41,229 nt of DNA from an uncultured Acidimicrobiales bacterium (GCA_937925335.1 CALEWY010000121.1:1-41229), one strand, 5' to 3'; counted from the first letter of the stretch, positions 7,976 to 17,339 are shown. Notes: generated from the sequence alone by a model not told the origin. Translations and numbers: made by a program.

Positions 7976-9181
7976 TTGATCACCGATTCCGAGCGGCGGG
8001 CGCGCTTGGCGCACCGGCACCGACTCACCCCAGCTCGCCGCACCGACGACGTTGACGAGATCACCAACGATCTCATCGCCGTCCACTCATCCGACCCAGC
8101 GACGGTCTTCTTGTCGGTTGCAGCGCGGATGGTGAACCCGGCAATCGATGCGTTGGAACGTGCGCTGTACGAACGACGCTCGCAGGTGCGACACCACGCC
8201 ATGCGGCGCACGCTTTGGGTCATGGCACGAGACGTTGCAGCCATGGCGCACGCTTCGTCTGGTCGGAAGGTCGCAGCGACCGAACGGCGAACCCTCCTCA
8301 AGCGACTCGATGAGTCACTCGGCGATACCGACACGTTCGATGCCGAGCAATGGCTCGACGATGCGCTCGAACAGATGACCTCACTCGTCGCGAGTCAGGG
8401 TCCGGTCATGACGCGTGAGCTTGGCGAACAGCTTCCCCATCTTCGCCAGACCCTGGCCTACCCGGCGGCTCGTGGTGAGACGGTCGACATCGCGGCGCAC
8501 ACCAAAGTCATCCAACTCGCTGGCTTCGAGGGGCGCGTTGTACGCACCCGTCCCCAGGGCACCTGGATTGGCTCGCAATACGCCTGGTCGCCGATGGCCG
8601 ACTGGATTCCCGAGGGCGTCGATCAGCTCGACACACACGACGCACAGACTCAACTGATCGACCGATGGCTGAAATCGTTTGGCCCTGGCACCGATGTTGA
8701 CCTTGCGTGGTGGACGGGCTGGACGAAGACCGACGTGAAGCGAGCGCTGGCCGCCGCTGAGGCAGAACGGGTCGAGCTCGAATCAGGTGAGCCAGCGTGG
8801 GTCTGCGCCGAAGATCGCAACAACAGCGAGGATCAGACCGCCGCATCCGATCCGGGACCGTGGGCGGCGCTTCTGCCCGGCCTCGACTCAACGTCGATGG
8901 GGTGGAAAGAACGAGGCTGGTACCTCGACGACGCGGCTGCCACCCGTGTGATCGACCGCAACGGCAACATCGGACCAACCGTGTGGGTTGACGGCGAGAT
9001 TGTCGGCGGCTGGGTCCAACGTCCGGACGGATCGCTCCCGATCGAACTGCATCGCCCGGTGAGCGAGGCCCAACGAGCCTTGATCGACGACGAGATCGAT
9101 CGATTACGCGAGCTGATCGGCGACATTCGCTTCCGCGTTCGCTTCCCTTCCCCGAACCAGCGAGACCTCCTCGCTGACTAA
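7976..9181 (+). CDS. Winged-helix DNA-binding protein (HTH_42/DUF1006, AlkZ-like)
   Basis: About 402 residues matching the HTH_42 family, which contains the AlkZ/YcaQ DNA glycosylases and uncharacterised actinobacterial relatives. The N-terminus RARLAHRHRLTPARRTDDVDEITNDLIAVHSSDPATVFLSVAARM is the typical first winged-helix section. Later blocks include VMARDVAAMAHASS, a tyrosine/tryptophan-rich central part and GLDSTSMGWKERGWYL near 300. AlkZ-type enzymes unhook interstrand crosslinks or excise alkylated bases; whether this member is catalytic is not known. Start: the GGAGG at 7963-7967 is too close to GTG 7970 (two bases) but well placed for TTG 7976, so I chose 7976. GTG 7970 would add two residues. 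Confidence 0.85.
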   Translation: MITDSERRARLAHRHRLTPARRTDDVDEITNDLIAVHSSDPATVFLSVAARMVNPAIDALERALYERRSQVRHHAMRRTLWVMARDVAAMAHASSGRKVAATERRTLLKRLDESLGDTDTFDAEQWLDDALEQMTSLVASQGPVMTRELGEQLPHLRQTLAYPAARGETVDIAAHTKVIQLAGFEGRVVRTRPQGTWIGSQYAWSPMADWIPEGVDQLDTHDAQTQLIDRWLKSFGPGTDVDLAWWTGWTKTDVKRALAAAEAERVELESGEPAWVCAEDRNNSEDQTAASDPGPWAALLPGLDSTSMGWKERGWYLDDAAATRVIDRNGNIGPTVWVDGEIVGGWVQRPDGSLPIELHRPVSEAQRALIDDEIDRLRELIGDIRFRVRFPSPNQRDLLAD

Positions 9182-9200
9182 CTCCTCAACCCGCCAAAGA

Positions 9201-9252
9201 GGAGGAGATCCCCGCAACGCTCGCGGATAAACAACGTGCGGCAAATCCCTCC
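9201..9252 (+). repeat. Degenerate, expanded dyad element (copy D)
   Basis: The left part GGAGGAGATCCCCGCAA and right part TGCGGCAAATCCCTCC match the ends of the 38-bp family, but the centre is enlarged to make 52 bases and holds an extra GCTCGCGG block. It lies between the convergent winged-helix and lipoprotein genes. Confidence 0.7.
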
Positions 9253-9281
9253 GCAAACGGGTCGTCGGGCGAGGTAGCGAG

Positions 9282-10139
9282 CTAGAGGCAGAGGCCGTCG
9301 GAGACGCCGCGGGCGCAGATCGGGGTGGCGATCACGTCGGTCAATCGGTAAACGACGGGCTCATCGCTGCCGTCGTCTTCGCCGACCTCGAATTCGACCT
9401 CAACTCGAAGGCGTTCACCGAGAACGGCGTCGTCGAGGAAGCCGACGAGATCAACGATCGCAAAGCCCTCGCCGGTGTCGAACGCAAGGGGCTCGCCGGG
9501 AAACTCGACCGACGGCAGCGGCTCCTCGCTGGTCCGACTCGCCGCAACAGCCTCGGCGATCGCTTCGACCGATGAACCCTCGAGCCCATCTCCCGCTTCG
9601 AGCGTGAGCGCGACCTCAGCAAAGATGCTCGTGGGTTCACCCAGCATCCCCAGGAACGTTTGGTTCGCCCACATCTCTTCGCCTTCGATCGTGACCTTCC
9701 ACCAGATCGACGTGTCGAACGCCCACGCTTCGCCGGCGGCGACGATGATCGGCGTTTCGACGAGTGGGGCGACCGAACGGATCACGTCTTGATCGGTTCC
9801 CGGGCCAGCCCGGAAGTTCAGCTCATCGTCGAAGCGCACGCCGATCACCGCGAGCTCTTGGCCCTCGGCGGGCCCAAAGTCGAGCGGCTCACCCTCTGAG
9901 GGACGTGTGGTGGTTGGTTCCGCCGTTGTGGTCGTCTCGGGCTCGGCCGTTGTGGTGGTCTCGGGTTCAGCGTCGGCCTCGGTCGTCGTGACCTCGTCAC
10001 CCGAAACCGTCGTCTCGCCGTCGCCGGAGGCATCGGTTGACACGTCGGACCCGCCGCAGGCGGCGGCGAACAGCGACAAGGCGATGAGGAGCGCCGAGAT
10101 CGGCTTGCGTGCGTTGGACATGGCTGCTGCGGTGAACAT
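9282..10139 (-). CDS. Lipoprotein with SH3-like domain
   Basis: About 285 residues. The N-terminus has a type II signal peptide ending in LSLFAAAC, with the acylated Cys near residue 28. A Thr/Glu-rich linker follows with repeated ETTTTAEP units, encoded by tandem 24-base repeats around 9920-9970. Then comes an SH3b-like segment (LNFRAGPGTDQDVIRSV ... IWWKVTIEGEEMWAN), a fold that often binds peptidoglycan peptides. The C-terminal part is acidic and unassigned. Start ATG 10139 was chosen because GGAGGG precedes it at good spacing; the frame runs further upstream without a signal-peptide-like start. Role inferred as cell-envelope surface protein; ligand unknown. Confidence 0.8.
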   Translation of the reverse strand: MFTAAAMSNARKPISALLIALSLFAAACGGSDVSTDASGDGETTVSGDEVTTTEADAEPETTTTAEPETTTTAEPTTTRPSEGEPLDFGPAEGQELAVIGVRFDDELNFRAGPGTDQDVIRSVAPLVETPIIVAAGEAWAFDTSIWWKVTIEGEEMWANQTFLGMLGEPTSIFAEVALTLEAGDGLEGSSVEAIAEAVAASRTSEEPLPSVEFPGEPLAFDTGEGFAIVDLVGFLDDAVLGERLRVEVEFEVGEDDGSDEPVVYRLTDVIATPICARGVSDGLCL

Positions 10140-10227
10140 TGGTCCCTCCAGGTGGACCACGACCCTAGGAGCCAGTTCGGAGCGACCGGTGTCAGCGTCG
10201 TCTGAGCAACGAGCCGCGACGACCTCG

Positions 10228-10599
10228 TTACCGCTGTTGGCCCTGCTCGGCTGCGCGGTTCTTCTCGATCTTCGACCAAAGCACAAACATGACGGACACG
10301 AATGCAATGACGATCACGAAGCGTCGCACGTTGTTCCAGAAGGCCTTCGAGCCTTCGTCCTCACTCAGCGGCAGCTCATCCGGCGCTTCGCCGATTACCG
10401 GAGCATCGACATCGACTTCGGTCGTCTCGGTTTCTTGAGGGTCGACCGATTCTTCGTTCTCAACCACGGTTGGGTCAATAGGGTCAACGACGTTGGCTCC
10501 AGCGGGAACGACACCAAACGCGAGCGTCAGCGAGAACATGCCAAGCACGACGATCGTGACGGCGCGCAAGTTCAGGAACCAACCAGTCATGAAGTCCAT
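10228..10599 (-). CDS. Small hypothetical membrane protein
   Basis: 123 residues with a hydrophobic N-terminus (residues about 12-36, TIVVLGMFSLTLAFGVVPAGA) that could be a cleaved signal peptide or first membrane span, an acidic middle of about 50 residues, and a second span near the C-terminus (FVIVIAFVSVMFVLWS) ending in a basic tail. This gives a simple anchored protein with the acidic part outside. I recognise no family. It is on the same strand between the flavoprotein and lipoprotein genes with gaps of about 90 bases either side. No strong ribosome site is seen, and the second Met (residue 4) is an alternative start. Confidence 0.6.
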   Translation of the reverse strand: MDFMTGWFLNLRAVTIVVLGMFSLTLAFGVVPAGANVVDPIDPTVVENEESVDPQETETTEVDVDAPVIGEAPDELPLSEDEGSKAFWNNVRRFVIVIAFVSVMFVLWSKIEKNRAAEQGQQR

Positions 10600-10695
10600 A
10601 TCGGCACAGAACCGGCTGGATGTGAGTCAAGCGATGACGAACTGGCTCCCGACCGATGCGCCGTTCGTTGGCGCAGTGAGCGGATGACCGAGCGC

Positions 10696-11844
10696 CTAAA
10701 CCTCGAGTTGGCGGGCGAGACCCTGGGTGGCCTCGATGAACTCGTCGATCATGTCGTAGACCACCTGGCTGGCCGATTTCGACGTGTTCATGTTGCCGAC
10801 GATCTGGCCAACGAAGTAGTTCGCGAGCTTCTCCGCACCCGAGCCGGAGGTGTGGGCGGCGCGGTTGATCCGCGTGATCGCGTCGTTGATCAGCACCGGC
10901 TGCATCGGCATACCGAGTGGCATCGGCGTTTCGGGGTTCTCCCACTCGTCGGTCCACGCCGACTTGAGCTGGCGAGCGTGTTTGCCGGTGCGAGACCTCG
11001 ACCGAATCGTGTCCGAGCTCGTCGCTCCGAGGAACTTCTCCTTCACGACGGGATGTGTCTCAGCTTCTTCGGTGGTGAGCCACACCGAACCGCACCAGAC
11101 ACCTTGGGCGCCGAGTGCCATGGCGGCTGCCATCTGACGGCCACGACCGATGCCGCCGGCTCCAAGAATCGGCGTATCGCCAACCGCATCGACGATCTCG
11201 GGGATCAGCACCATCGTGCCGATCTCACCCGTGTGCCCACCGGCTTCGGAGCCCTGGGCGATGATCACATCGACGCCAGCGTTCACGTGGCGCTCAGCGT
11301 GTTGCGCCTTTCCAGCAAGGGCACCGATCTTCTTCCCCGACGCCTTGCATTGGTCGATCATGAACCCCGGAGGAGGGCCGAGTGCGTTGACGATGATCGA
11401 CGGATTGTGAGCCAGCGAGATGTCGAGCTGCGGCCCCACCTGATCGGCCGACATCGGCGCCGCGGCATCGTCACTCATGCCGAACTGACCACGGCTCGCA
11501 TCATCCTCGGGAAGCGGCGGCACGTCGAAGCGTTCGAGGATGTCGTTGAGATAATCGCGATGCCCTTGCGGGATCATCGCCTGCAGATCAGAGACCTTGA
11601 GGCCGCCTTCATCAGAGCCTGCGTATTTCGCCGGGACGATCACGTCGACGCCGTATGGGTGCTCACCCTTCAGCTCTTCTTCGATCCACGCAAGGTCGAT
11701 CTCGAGACCCTCGGTTGAGTGCCCGGCAGCGCCGAGAACTCCGAGGCCGCCCGCTTTGGACACGGCGACCACGACGTCACGACAGTGCGTGAACGCGAAG
11801 ATCGGCACGTCGATGTCGAACATGTCGGTGAGATCGTTTTTCAT
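10696..11844 (-). CDS. Nitronate monooxygenase/2-nitropropane dioxygenase-like flavoprotein
   Basis: A 382-residue TIM-barrel flavoprotein. Landmarks are the N-terminal PIFAFTHCRDVVVAVSKAGGLGVLGAAGHS, the substrate and FMN motif AQGSEAGGHTG containing the conserved His, and the phosphate-binding GAGGIGRGRQMAAAMALGAQGVWCGS. The family holds nitronate monooxygenases, FabK-like enoyl reductases and many acyl-chain-associated members. Given the carboxylase operon, action on an acyl-CoA-related metabolite is plausible but inferred. Start ATG 11844 has GGAG upstream and lies 10 bases after the stop of the AtuA-like gene, so it is the last member of a four-gene operon. Confidence 0.88.
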   Translation of the reverse strand: MKNDLTDMFDIDVPIFAFTHCRDVVVAVSKAGGLGVLGAAGHSTEGLEIDLAWIEEELKGEHPYGVDVIVPAKYAGSDEGGLKVSDLQAMIPQGHRDYLNDILERFDVPPLPEDDASRGQFGMSDDAAAPMSADQVGPQLDISLAHNPSIIVNALGPPPGFMIDQCKASGKKIGALAGKAQHAERHVNAGVDVIIAQGSEAGGHTGEIGTMVLIPEIVDAVGDTPILGAGGIGRGRQMAAAMALGAQGVWCGSVWLTTEEAETHPVVKEKFLGATSSDTIRSRSRTGKHARQLKSAWTDEWENPETPMPLGMPMQPVLINDAITRINRAAHTSGSGAEKLANYFVGQIVGNMNTSKSASQVVYDMIDEFIEATQGLARQLEV

Positions 11845-11854
11845 GGCTGCACTC

Positions 11855-13648
11855 CTACGGGATGAGATTGGTTGGGATCGGCACGATGCGTGAGCGAAGC
11901 CATTCGCCCACCGCCTTCGCCTGTCCGTCTTGTCGAGTTGATGCGGCAACACCTTCTTGTAGGAGTCCGCGGATCACAAAGTTGAGCGAACGAATCGCGG
12001 GGAATCGATACCGGTCGACGTGCAGCTCGGAGACTTCGGGCAAGAGTTCGTCGAGCAGGTCGGTCGAGAGCGTTGCGTCCATCCACTCCCAGATCGCATC
12101 GGCGTTCGGACCGGGCTTGGCATAGACGCCGAGGTTCGCGTCGCCGCCCTTGTCGCCGGAGCGGGTGCCGACGATAAGGCCAAGTGGTGCATCGGTTGTG
12201 TCGCCGCTCGGAGCGTTCGCAGTCGCCTCGACCGCAACGGCCAGCGGATCACCGGTCGGCGCAACCGACGAGACCATCACGGTCTCTGGTGAGCCACCAC
12301 CGGAGTGCATGTGCACGTAGGCGGGGACGAGATCGTTCGGCACCGTTGCCGGGCGATACACGCCATAGGGCGAGGCCGCTGATGGTCCGCCGCCAATGCC
12401 GTACATGCCGGGGATGCAGCCGAGCGCGGTGTGCACCATCGCATCGGCGAACGCTCGGCCAACCTTGCGCTCGTCGGGGTCTTTCACGGTCACCCGCCAG
12501 ATCGCCGTGGCTTCTTCCTGCGTTGCCGGGTCGACCTTGTCGGTGCGGATCACACGGTTGGTGATCGACTCGAAATCGTCGGGCCCGTAAGGGCAGGCGT
12601 TCCAGAATGCGGCTTCGGCGAAGGCAGCCTTCTCCTCCACGTCAAGGCCGGTGAGGGCAACGGAGAAGGAGTTGCGGAATCCACCGAGCTCGTTCATTGC
12701 AACCTTGAGCGTGTCGGGCGGGGCCTGACCCTTCACACCCGAAACCTGCACACGATCTCGCTCGAGCTGGGTCAGCTCAACGGTGTCGAATCGAGCGGTC
12801 ACGTCGGGGCCGAGATACTCCGGCCCACCGATCTCGTAGAGGAGCTGCGAGCTCACGGTTCCGACGTTGACTTCGCCGCCGGTGCCGTCGTGTTTGCCGA
12901 TGATCGACGATCCGTCGGCTGCGATGTCGGCCCATGGGAATCCGAATCGCGATCGCACGGGGTCGGTGTGCCCGTCGATCTCGGAGAAGAAGGAGTAGTT
13001 GCCGCCCGTGACTTGTGCGCTGCACTCGATGAGGTGGCCGGCAACGACTCCACCAGCGAGTTGGTCGAAGTCATCTCGCTGCCAACCGTGATGCCACGCG
13101 GCGGGTCCGCACACCACGGCGGCGTCGGTGACTCGGCCGGTGATGACGATGTCGGCGCCGCGAACGAGTGCTTCGACGATGCCGAAGCAGCCGAGGTAGG
13201 CGTTGGCGCTGACGTAGGAGTTGAGATCGCCGAGGTCGGTGGTTTGGCCGAACGGCTGTAGCGCTCCGGCTGCTTCGAGTTCGGCGACTCGGGGCAGGAG
13301 GTTGTCGCCGTCGACGTAGGCGATCGTTGGTGAGAGGCCGAGCTTGGCTGCGACTTCACCCACCGCATCTGCGCAGCCATCGGGGTCGAGGCCGCCGGCG
13401 TTGGTGACCACCTTGATGCCCTGGTCGAGGCACGTGCCCATCACGTCTTCCATTTGGTTGACGAAGGTGCGGGCGTAGCCAGCACCGGGGCGCTTGGCTC
13501 TGATTCGGCTCAGAATGAGCATGGTGAGTTCGGCCAACCAGTCGCCCGTGAGCACATCGATCGGGCCACCTTCGACCATCTCGAGTGCACCGGATGGGCG
13601 ATCGCCGAAGAAGCCCGAACAGTTGGCGATGCGAATCGGATCGGTCAT
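11855..13648 (-). CDS. AtuA-like protein (DUF1446, acyclic terpene utilisation family)
   Basis: 597 residues starting RIANCSGFFGDRPSGALEMVEGGPIDVLTGDWLAELTM, the hallmark of the DUF1446/AtuA family, with conserved stretches VVTNAGGLDPDGCADAVGEVA and ADIVITGRVTDAAVVCGPAAWHHGW. The C-terminal ~100 residues (LGLIVGTRSGDKGGDANLGVYAK onward) are the small AtuA-like ferredoxin-fold domain, so both parts are fused as usual. AtuA is required for citronellol/geraniol growth in Pseudomonas, but its chemistry is not settled. Here it overlaps the alpha-carboxylase gene by four bases (ATGA), in the order beta, alpha, AtuA, flavoprotein, consistent with breakdown of a branched acyl-CoA. Confidence 0.88.
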   Translation of the reverse strand: MTDPIRIANCSGFFGDRPSGALEMVEGGPIDVLTGDWLAELTMLILSRIRAKRPGAGYARTFVNQMEDVMGTCLDQGIKVVTNAGGLDPDGCADAVGEVAAKLGLSPTIAYVDGDNLLPRVAELEAAGALQPFGQTTDLGDLNSYVSANAYLGCFGIVEALVRGADIVITGRVTDAAVVCGPAAWHHGWQRDDFDQLAGGVVAGHLIECSAQVTGGNYSFFSEIDGHTDPVRSRFGFPWADIAADGSSIIGKHDGTGGEVNVGTVSSQLLYEIGGPEYLGPDVTARFDTVELTQLERDRVQVSGVKGQAPPDTLKVAMNELGGFRNSFSVALTGLDVEEKAAFAEAAFWNACPYGPDDFESITNRVIRTDKVDPATQEEATAIWRVTVKDPDERKVGRAFADAMVHTALGCIPGMYGIGGGPSAASPYGVYRPATVPNDLVPAYVHMHSGGGSPETVMVSSVAPTGDPLAVAVEATANAPSGDTTDAPLGLIVGTRSGDKGGDANLGVYAKPGPNADAIWEWMDATLSTDLLDELLPEVSELHVDRYRFPAIRSLNFVIRGLLQEGVAASTRQDGQAKAVGEWLRSRIVPIPTNLIP

Positions 13649-15732
13649 GCCTTTGCTCCTGCTGCTGAGTCTGAGCCTTCGGATGCTGCGGATTCCGAGC
13701 CAGCTTCGTCGAGTGCAACGAGCAAGTCGCCAGAGTCGACTCGGTCACCGACGGCGAAACGCACCTCACTCACAACCGAATCGGCGGCGGCGGTGATGGA
13801 GTGCTCCATCTTCATTGCTTCAACGACCATCAGGAGAGCACCCTCGGCGACGCTGTCACCCTCAGACACGTGGACAGCGATCACGGTTCCAGGCAACGGA
13901 CAGATCGGGCCGCCACCACCAGCGCTCGCCTCGTGATCGACGAAGCGGGGAATGGCCTGCCAGGCGACAGCACCGCCAGCGCTTCGAGTTGTGACCACGT
14001 CGCCGTGGCGGGCGACGGACACCGCGGTTCGGCGGCCATCGACTTCGATCACCTGCTCGGTGGTAGATCGACGGAGCAAGCGCACGGTGGAGACGCGACG
14101 CTCGTCTGGCGACAACGTTCCGTCGGCGGTTGGTTCGGGGAACGGGCCAACGTGCACCTGCGCCCGGTCGGCTCCGGTCATCGCGAGTTCGAGCGCAAGC
14201 TCCGCGCTCTCACCGGTCGTGCCTTCACCAGCAGCTGAGGCGCCGGTCGCACCAAGGTCGAGCAGCCGAAGTCGTTGGCCCTGCGTTCGAAGATTACGCC
14301 AGCCCGATGGAGCGAATCCGAGCACTCGGGCGTTCGTACGATCGTCGAGTTCGAGAGCGAACATTGCGGCGAGAGCGAGGGCGAGACGGTCGTCGTCGGT
14401 TGGCCCGCCACCGCTCAGCACCTCGGGATGGTCGTTCAGGAACGACGTTGGCGTCGCCGCGTTGAGGAAGGCCTCGTGGCCAGCGATCGCCGTGAGTGAA
14501 TCGAGGTTGGTCCGCACGCCAGCGATTTGGCTTGAGCGCAGCGCACCTTCGAGAACGGCCGCCGCTTGGGTGCGAGTTGGCGCGTGGCTGATCACTTTGG
14601 CCAGCAACGAGTCGTAGTCGGCGGACACGACGGAGCCGGCGGCGAAGCCTGAGTCGACCCGAATTCGCGGATCGTCCAGATCGAACGCGATCACCTCGCC
14701 GGTCGACGGCAACCAGCCAGCGGACGGGTCTTCGGCAACGACGCGCACCTCGATGGCGTGGCCCGAAATGACGACGTCGTCTTGGGTAACCACAAGTGGT
14801 TGGCCGGCCGCGACGTTCAACTGCATTTCGACGAGATCGAAGCCGGTGACCGCTTCGGTCACCGGGTGTTCAACCTGCAACCGGGTGTTGACCTCGAGGA
14901 AGGTGATCGTGCCGTCCTCTCCGACGAGGTATTCAACCGTGCCCGCGTTCTCGTAGCCAACGTGTTGAGCCAGAGCGAGAGCACCATCGAGCAGTTGCTG
15001 GCGGGTTTCGTCGTCGATCCCGGCGGACGGAGCTTCCTCCACCACCTTCTGATTGCGACGCTGGATTGAGCACTCCCGCTCCCCCAGGTGGATCACGTTG
15101 CCGTGGCGATCGCCCATGATCTGCACTTCGACATGGCGGCCGTGTTCGATGAACGGCTCGATGAAGACTCGGCCGTCGCCGAAGGCACCCTCTGCTTCTC
15201 GGGCTGCGGCGTCGATCGCATCGGAGAGATCTGCGGCTGAGCGCACCACGCGCATGCCGCGTCCACCACCACCAGCGGCCGCCTTGACGAGTGCGGGGAA
15301 GCTGACATCGCTCGGGACCGAACCGGGCGATGCGGCGATGATCTCGGTCGTCGGAACGCCCGCCTCGATCGCCACTCGTTTGGCCGCAACCTTGTCGCCG
15401 AGCAGCGCGATCTGATTCGATGTTGGCCCGACCCAGTTGAGGCCAGCGTCATTGACGGCCTGGGCGAAGGCGGCGTTTTCAGCGAGGAATCCGTAGCCGG
15501 GGTGGACGGCGTCGCAGCCCTCAGCGCTCGCAGCGGCCAGCACCTCGTTCATCTCGAGATAGGAGCTGACGCTCACGGCCGAATCCATCGAGTCGAGGTG
15601 CAGAGCATGTGCATCGGCGTCGGCGTAGATGCCAACCGTGCCGATGCCGAGACGGTGGGCGGTGCGGGCGATACGCACGGCGATCTCGCCACGGTTGGCA
15701 ATGAGCAAGCGTTTGATCGGTGAGGTGCTCAC
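13645..15732 (-). CDS. Acyl-CoA carboxylase alpha subunit (biotin carboxylase + biotin carrier)
   Basis: A 695-residue alpha subunit of the methylcrotonyl/geranyl/propionyl-CoA carboxylase type. The biotin carboxylase domain starts at once (KRLLIANRGEIAVRIART), with the ATP-grasp Gly-rich loop AAGGGGRGMRVV and the catalytic EVNTRLQVEHPVTE. A middle region of about 130 residues precedes the C-terminal carrier domain, whose biotinyl Lys is near 641 in AMKMEH. A Ser/Ala-rich tail follows. GTG 15732 is chosen because GGAGG lies five bases upstream and its G is also the last base of the beta-subunit TAG stop (TAGTG), a tight coupling suited to 1:1 assembly. Substrate is inferred only. Confidence 0.93.
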   Translation of the reverse strand: MSTSPIKRLLIANRGEIAVRIARTAHRLGIGTVGIYADADAHALHLDSMDSAVSVSSYLEMNEVLAAASAEGCDAVHPGYGFLAENAAFAQAVNDAGLNWVGPTSNQIALLGDKVAAKRVAIEAGVPTTEIIAASPGSVPSDVSFPALVKAAAGGGGRGMRVVRSAADLSDAIDAAAREAEGAFGDGRVFIEPFIEHGRHVEVQIMGDRHGNVIHLGERECSIQRRNQKVVEEAPSAGIDDETRQQLLDGALALAQHVGYENAGTVEYLVGEDGTITFLEVNTRLQVEHPVTEAVTGFDLVEMQLNVAAGQPLVVTQDDVVISGHAIEVRVVAEDPSAGWLPSTGEVIAFDLDDPRIRVDSGFAAGSVVSADYDSLLAKVISHAPTRTQAAAVLEGALRSSQIAGVRTNLDSLTAIAGHEAFLNAATPTSFLNDHPEVLSGGGPTDDDRLALALAAMFALELDDRTNARVLGFAPSGWRNLRTQGQRLRLLDLGATGASAAGEGTTGESAELALELAMTGADRAQVHVGPFPEPTADGTLSPDERRVSTVRLLRRSTTEQVIEVDGRRTAVSVARHGDVVTTRSAGGAVAWQAIPRFVDHEASAGGGGPICPLPGTVIAVHVSEGDSVAEGALLMVVEAMKMEHSITAAADSVVSEVRFAVGDRVDSGDLLVALDEAGSESAASEGSDSAAGAKA

Positions 15733-17339
15733 TAGTGCCTCCACACGCCGTAGCCGGTGGCGCCTTGGACGACGTTGGAGTGTGCCGCGGAGAGCGCAAT
15801 GCCGAGCGCCGTTCGTGAATCGCCCGGATGGATGATCCCGTCGTCCCAACCTCGACCGGTTGCGTAGAGGGCGGTCGACTCCGTTTCGATCTGCGCTTCG
15901 AGACCGGACGACTGGGCCGCCAGGGCTTCTTCGTCGACGTCGATCCCCCGGCCAGCGGCGGCGTTGCGGGCGACGATCTCCATCACACCGGCGAGCTGCT
16001 TGGGGCCCATCACGGCGATGCGATGGTTGGGCCAGGAGAAGATGAAGCGAGGGTCGTACGCCTTGCCCGCCATGCCGTAGTTGCCGGCGCCGTAGCTCGC
16101 TCCAACCATGAGGTTGAAGTGCGGCACCTCGGAGTTGGACACCGCGTTGATCAGCTTGGCGCCGTTGCGGATGATGCCACCTCGCTCTGCCTTCGATCCG
16201 ACCATGAAGCCCGTGATGTTGTGGCAGAAGAGCAGCGGTGTGTTGGTCTTGTTACAGAGCTGGACGAACTGGGCGGCCTTGGTCGCCTCCTCGGAGAACA
16301 GGATTCCGTTGTTGCCGATGAGGCCGACGGGGAAGCCGTGGATCGAGCCCCAGCCGCACACGATCTTGTCGCCGTAGAGCGGTTTGAACGCTTCGAATCG
16401 TGAGCCATCGAGGAGGCGGGCGTAAACCTCGTGCATGTCGAACGGGATCCGCACGTCGGCCGACGCACAACCGAGCAGTTCGGCCGGGTCATAGAGCGGG
16501 TCATCCGCTGCTTCGGTCGGGCCTGGGCCGAGCTTGTTCCAGCCGAGGTGGCGGACGATCTGACGAGCATGGCGGAGGCCATCCATCTCGTCTGCCGCAA
16601 GGTAGTCACTCAGGCCGCTCACCTGCGAGTGCATCTCAGCGCCGCCGAGTGTCTCCTCGTCGACGATCTCATCGATGGCCATCTTCACCAGCGGCGGTCC
16701 GCCGAGATAGGCCGTGCCGCGCTCTTTCACGAACACGGAGTAGTCGCTCATGCCAGGCACGTATGCGCCACCCGCAGTGTTTGGGCCGAACGCCACGGTG
16801 ATGGATGGGATGCCCATCTTCGAGAGGCGAGTGATGTTTTTGAACCCAGCGCCGCCGGGCACGAAGATGTCGGCCTGGCGAGGAAGTTCGGCGCCAGCCG
16901 ACTCATTCAGCATCACGACGGGAAGCCGGTTCGCTGCCGCAATCTCGTAGAAGCGAGCGCTCTTCGTCACTGTCGACGGGTTGGATGAAGCGCCGCGATA
17001 GGTCATGTCGGAGCCATTGATCAGGCACTCGACACCTTCGATCACACCGATGCCGTTGACCGTGCCAGCGCCGACTGGATCCTCGGTCCCCCAGGCCATG
17101 AGCGGGCTCAGTTCGAGAAACGGACTGTTCGGATCGACGAGTGCTTCGATGCGTTCGCGCACAAGCATCTTGCCTCGCTTGCGATGGCGGTCGACGTAGC
17201 GCTGACCACCAGCGGATGGCACCGACGCAAGCTGCTCGGCCACCTCGTCCCACATCTCTTGCATGGCCGCGAGATTGGCCTTGTAGTCATCCGAGCTCGT
17301 GTCGAGCTTGCTTCGCAGCGGCGTCCCGATCGTCCCCAT
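15732..17339 (-). CDS. Acyl-CoA carboxylase beta subunit (carboxyltransferase)
   Basis: 535 residues, the usual length for methylcrotonyl-CoA and geranyl-CoA carboxylase beta chains. It has two crotonase-like halves. The N half holds RHRKRGKMLVRERIEALVDP and the acyl-CoA pocket with TAGGAYVPGMSD and YLGGPPLVK; the C half holds NNGILFSEEATKAAQFVQLC, NITGFMVGSKAE and VGASYGAGNYGMAGKAYDPRFIFSWPN. It transfers carboxyl from biotin on the alpha subunit to an acyl-CoA. The motifs match the MCC/Atu/Liu branch better than the AccA/D branch, but leucine versus terpenoid substrate is not decidable here. First gene of the operon; two dyad elements lie upstream of its start. Confidence 0.93.
   Translation of the reverse strand: MGTIGTPLRSKLDTSSDDYKANLAAMQEMWDEVAEQLASVPSAGGQRYVDRHRKRGKMLVRERIEALVDPNSPFLELSPLMAWGTEDPVGAGTVNGIGVIEGVECLINGSDMTYRGASSNPSTVTKSARFYEIAAANRLPVVMLNESAGAELPRQADIFVPGGAGFKNITRLSKMGIPSITVAFGPNTAGGAYVPGMSDYSVFVKERGTAYLGGPPLVKMAIDEIVDEETLGGAEMHSQVSGLSDYLAADEMDGLRHARQIVRHLGWNKLGPGPTEAADDPLYDPAELLGCASADVRIPFDMHEVYARLLDGSRFEAFKPLYGDKIVCGWGSIHGFPVGLIGNNGILFSEEATKAAQFVQLCNKTNTPLLFCHNITGFMVGSKAERGGIIRNGAKLINAVSNSEVPHFNLMVGASYGAGNYGMAGKAYDPRFIFSWPNHRIAVMGPKQLAGVMEIVARNAAAGRGIDVDEEALAAQSSGLEAQIETESTALYATGRGWDDGIIHPGDSRTALGIALSAAHSNVVQGATGYGVWRH

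Noticed and set aside
9907-11718. 603-codon open frame on the plus strand
   Set aside because: It runs antisense through three genes with clear domains or signal peptides (lipoprotein, membrane protein, flavoprotein). Long antisense frames are expected at this GC, and its product has no recognisable fold.
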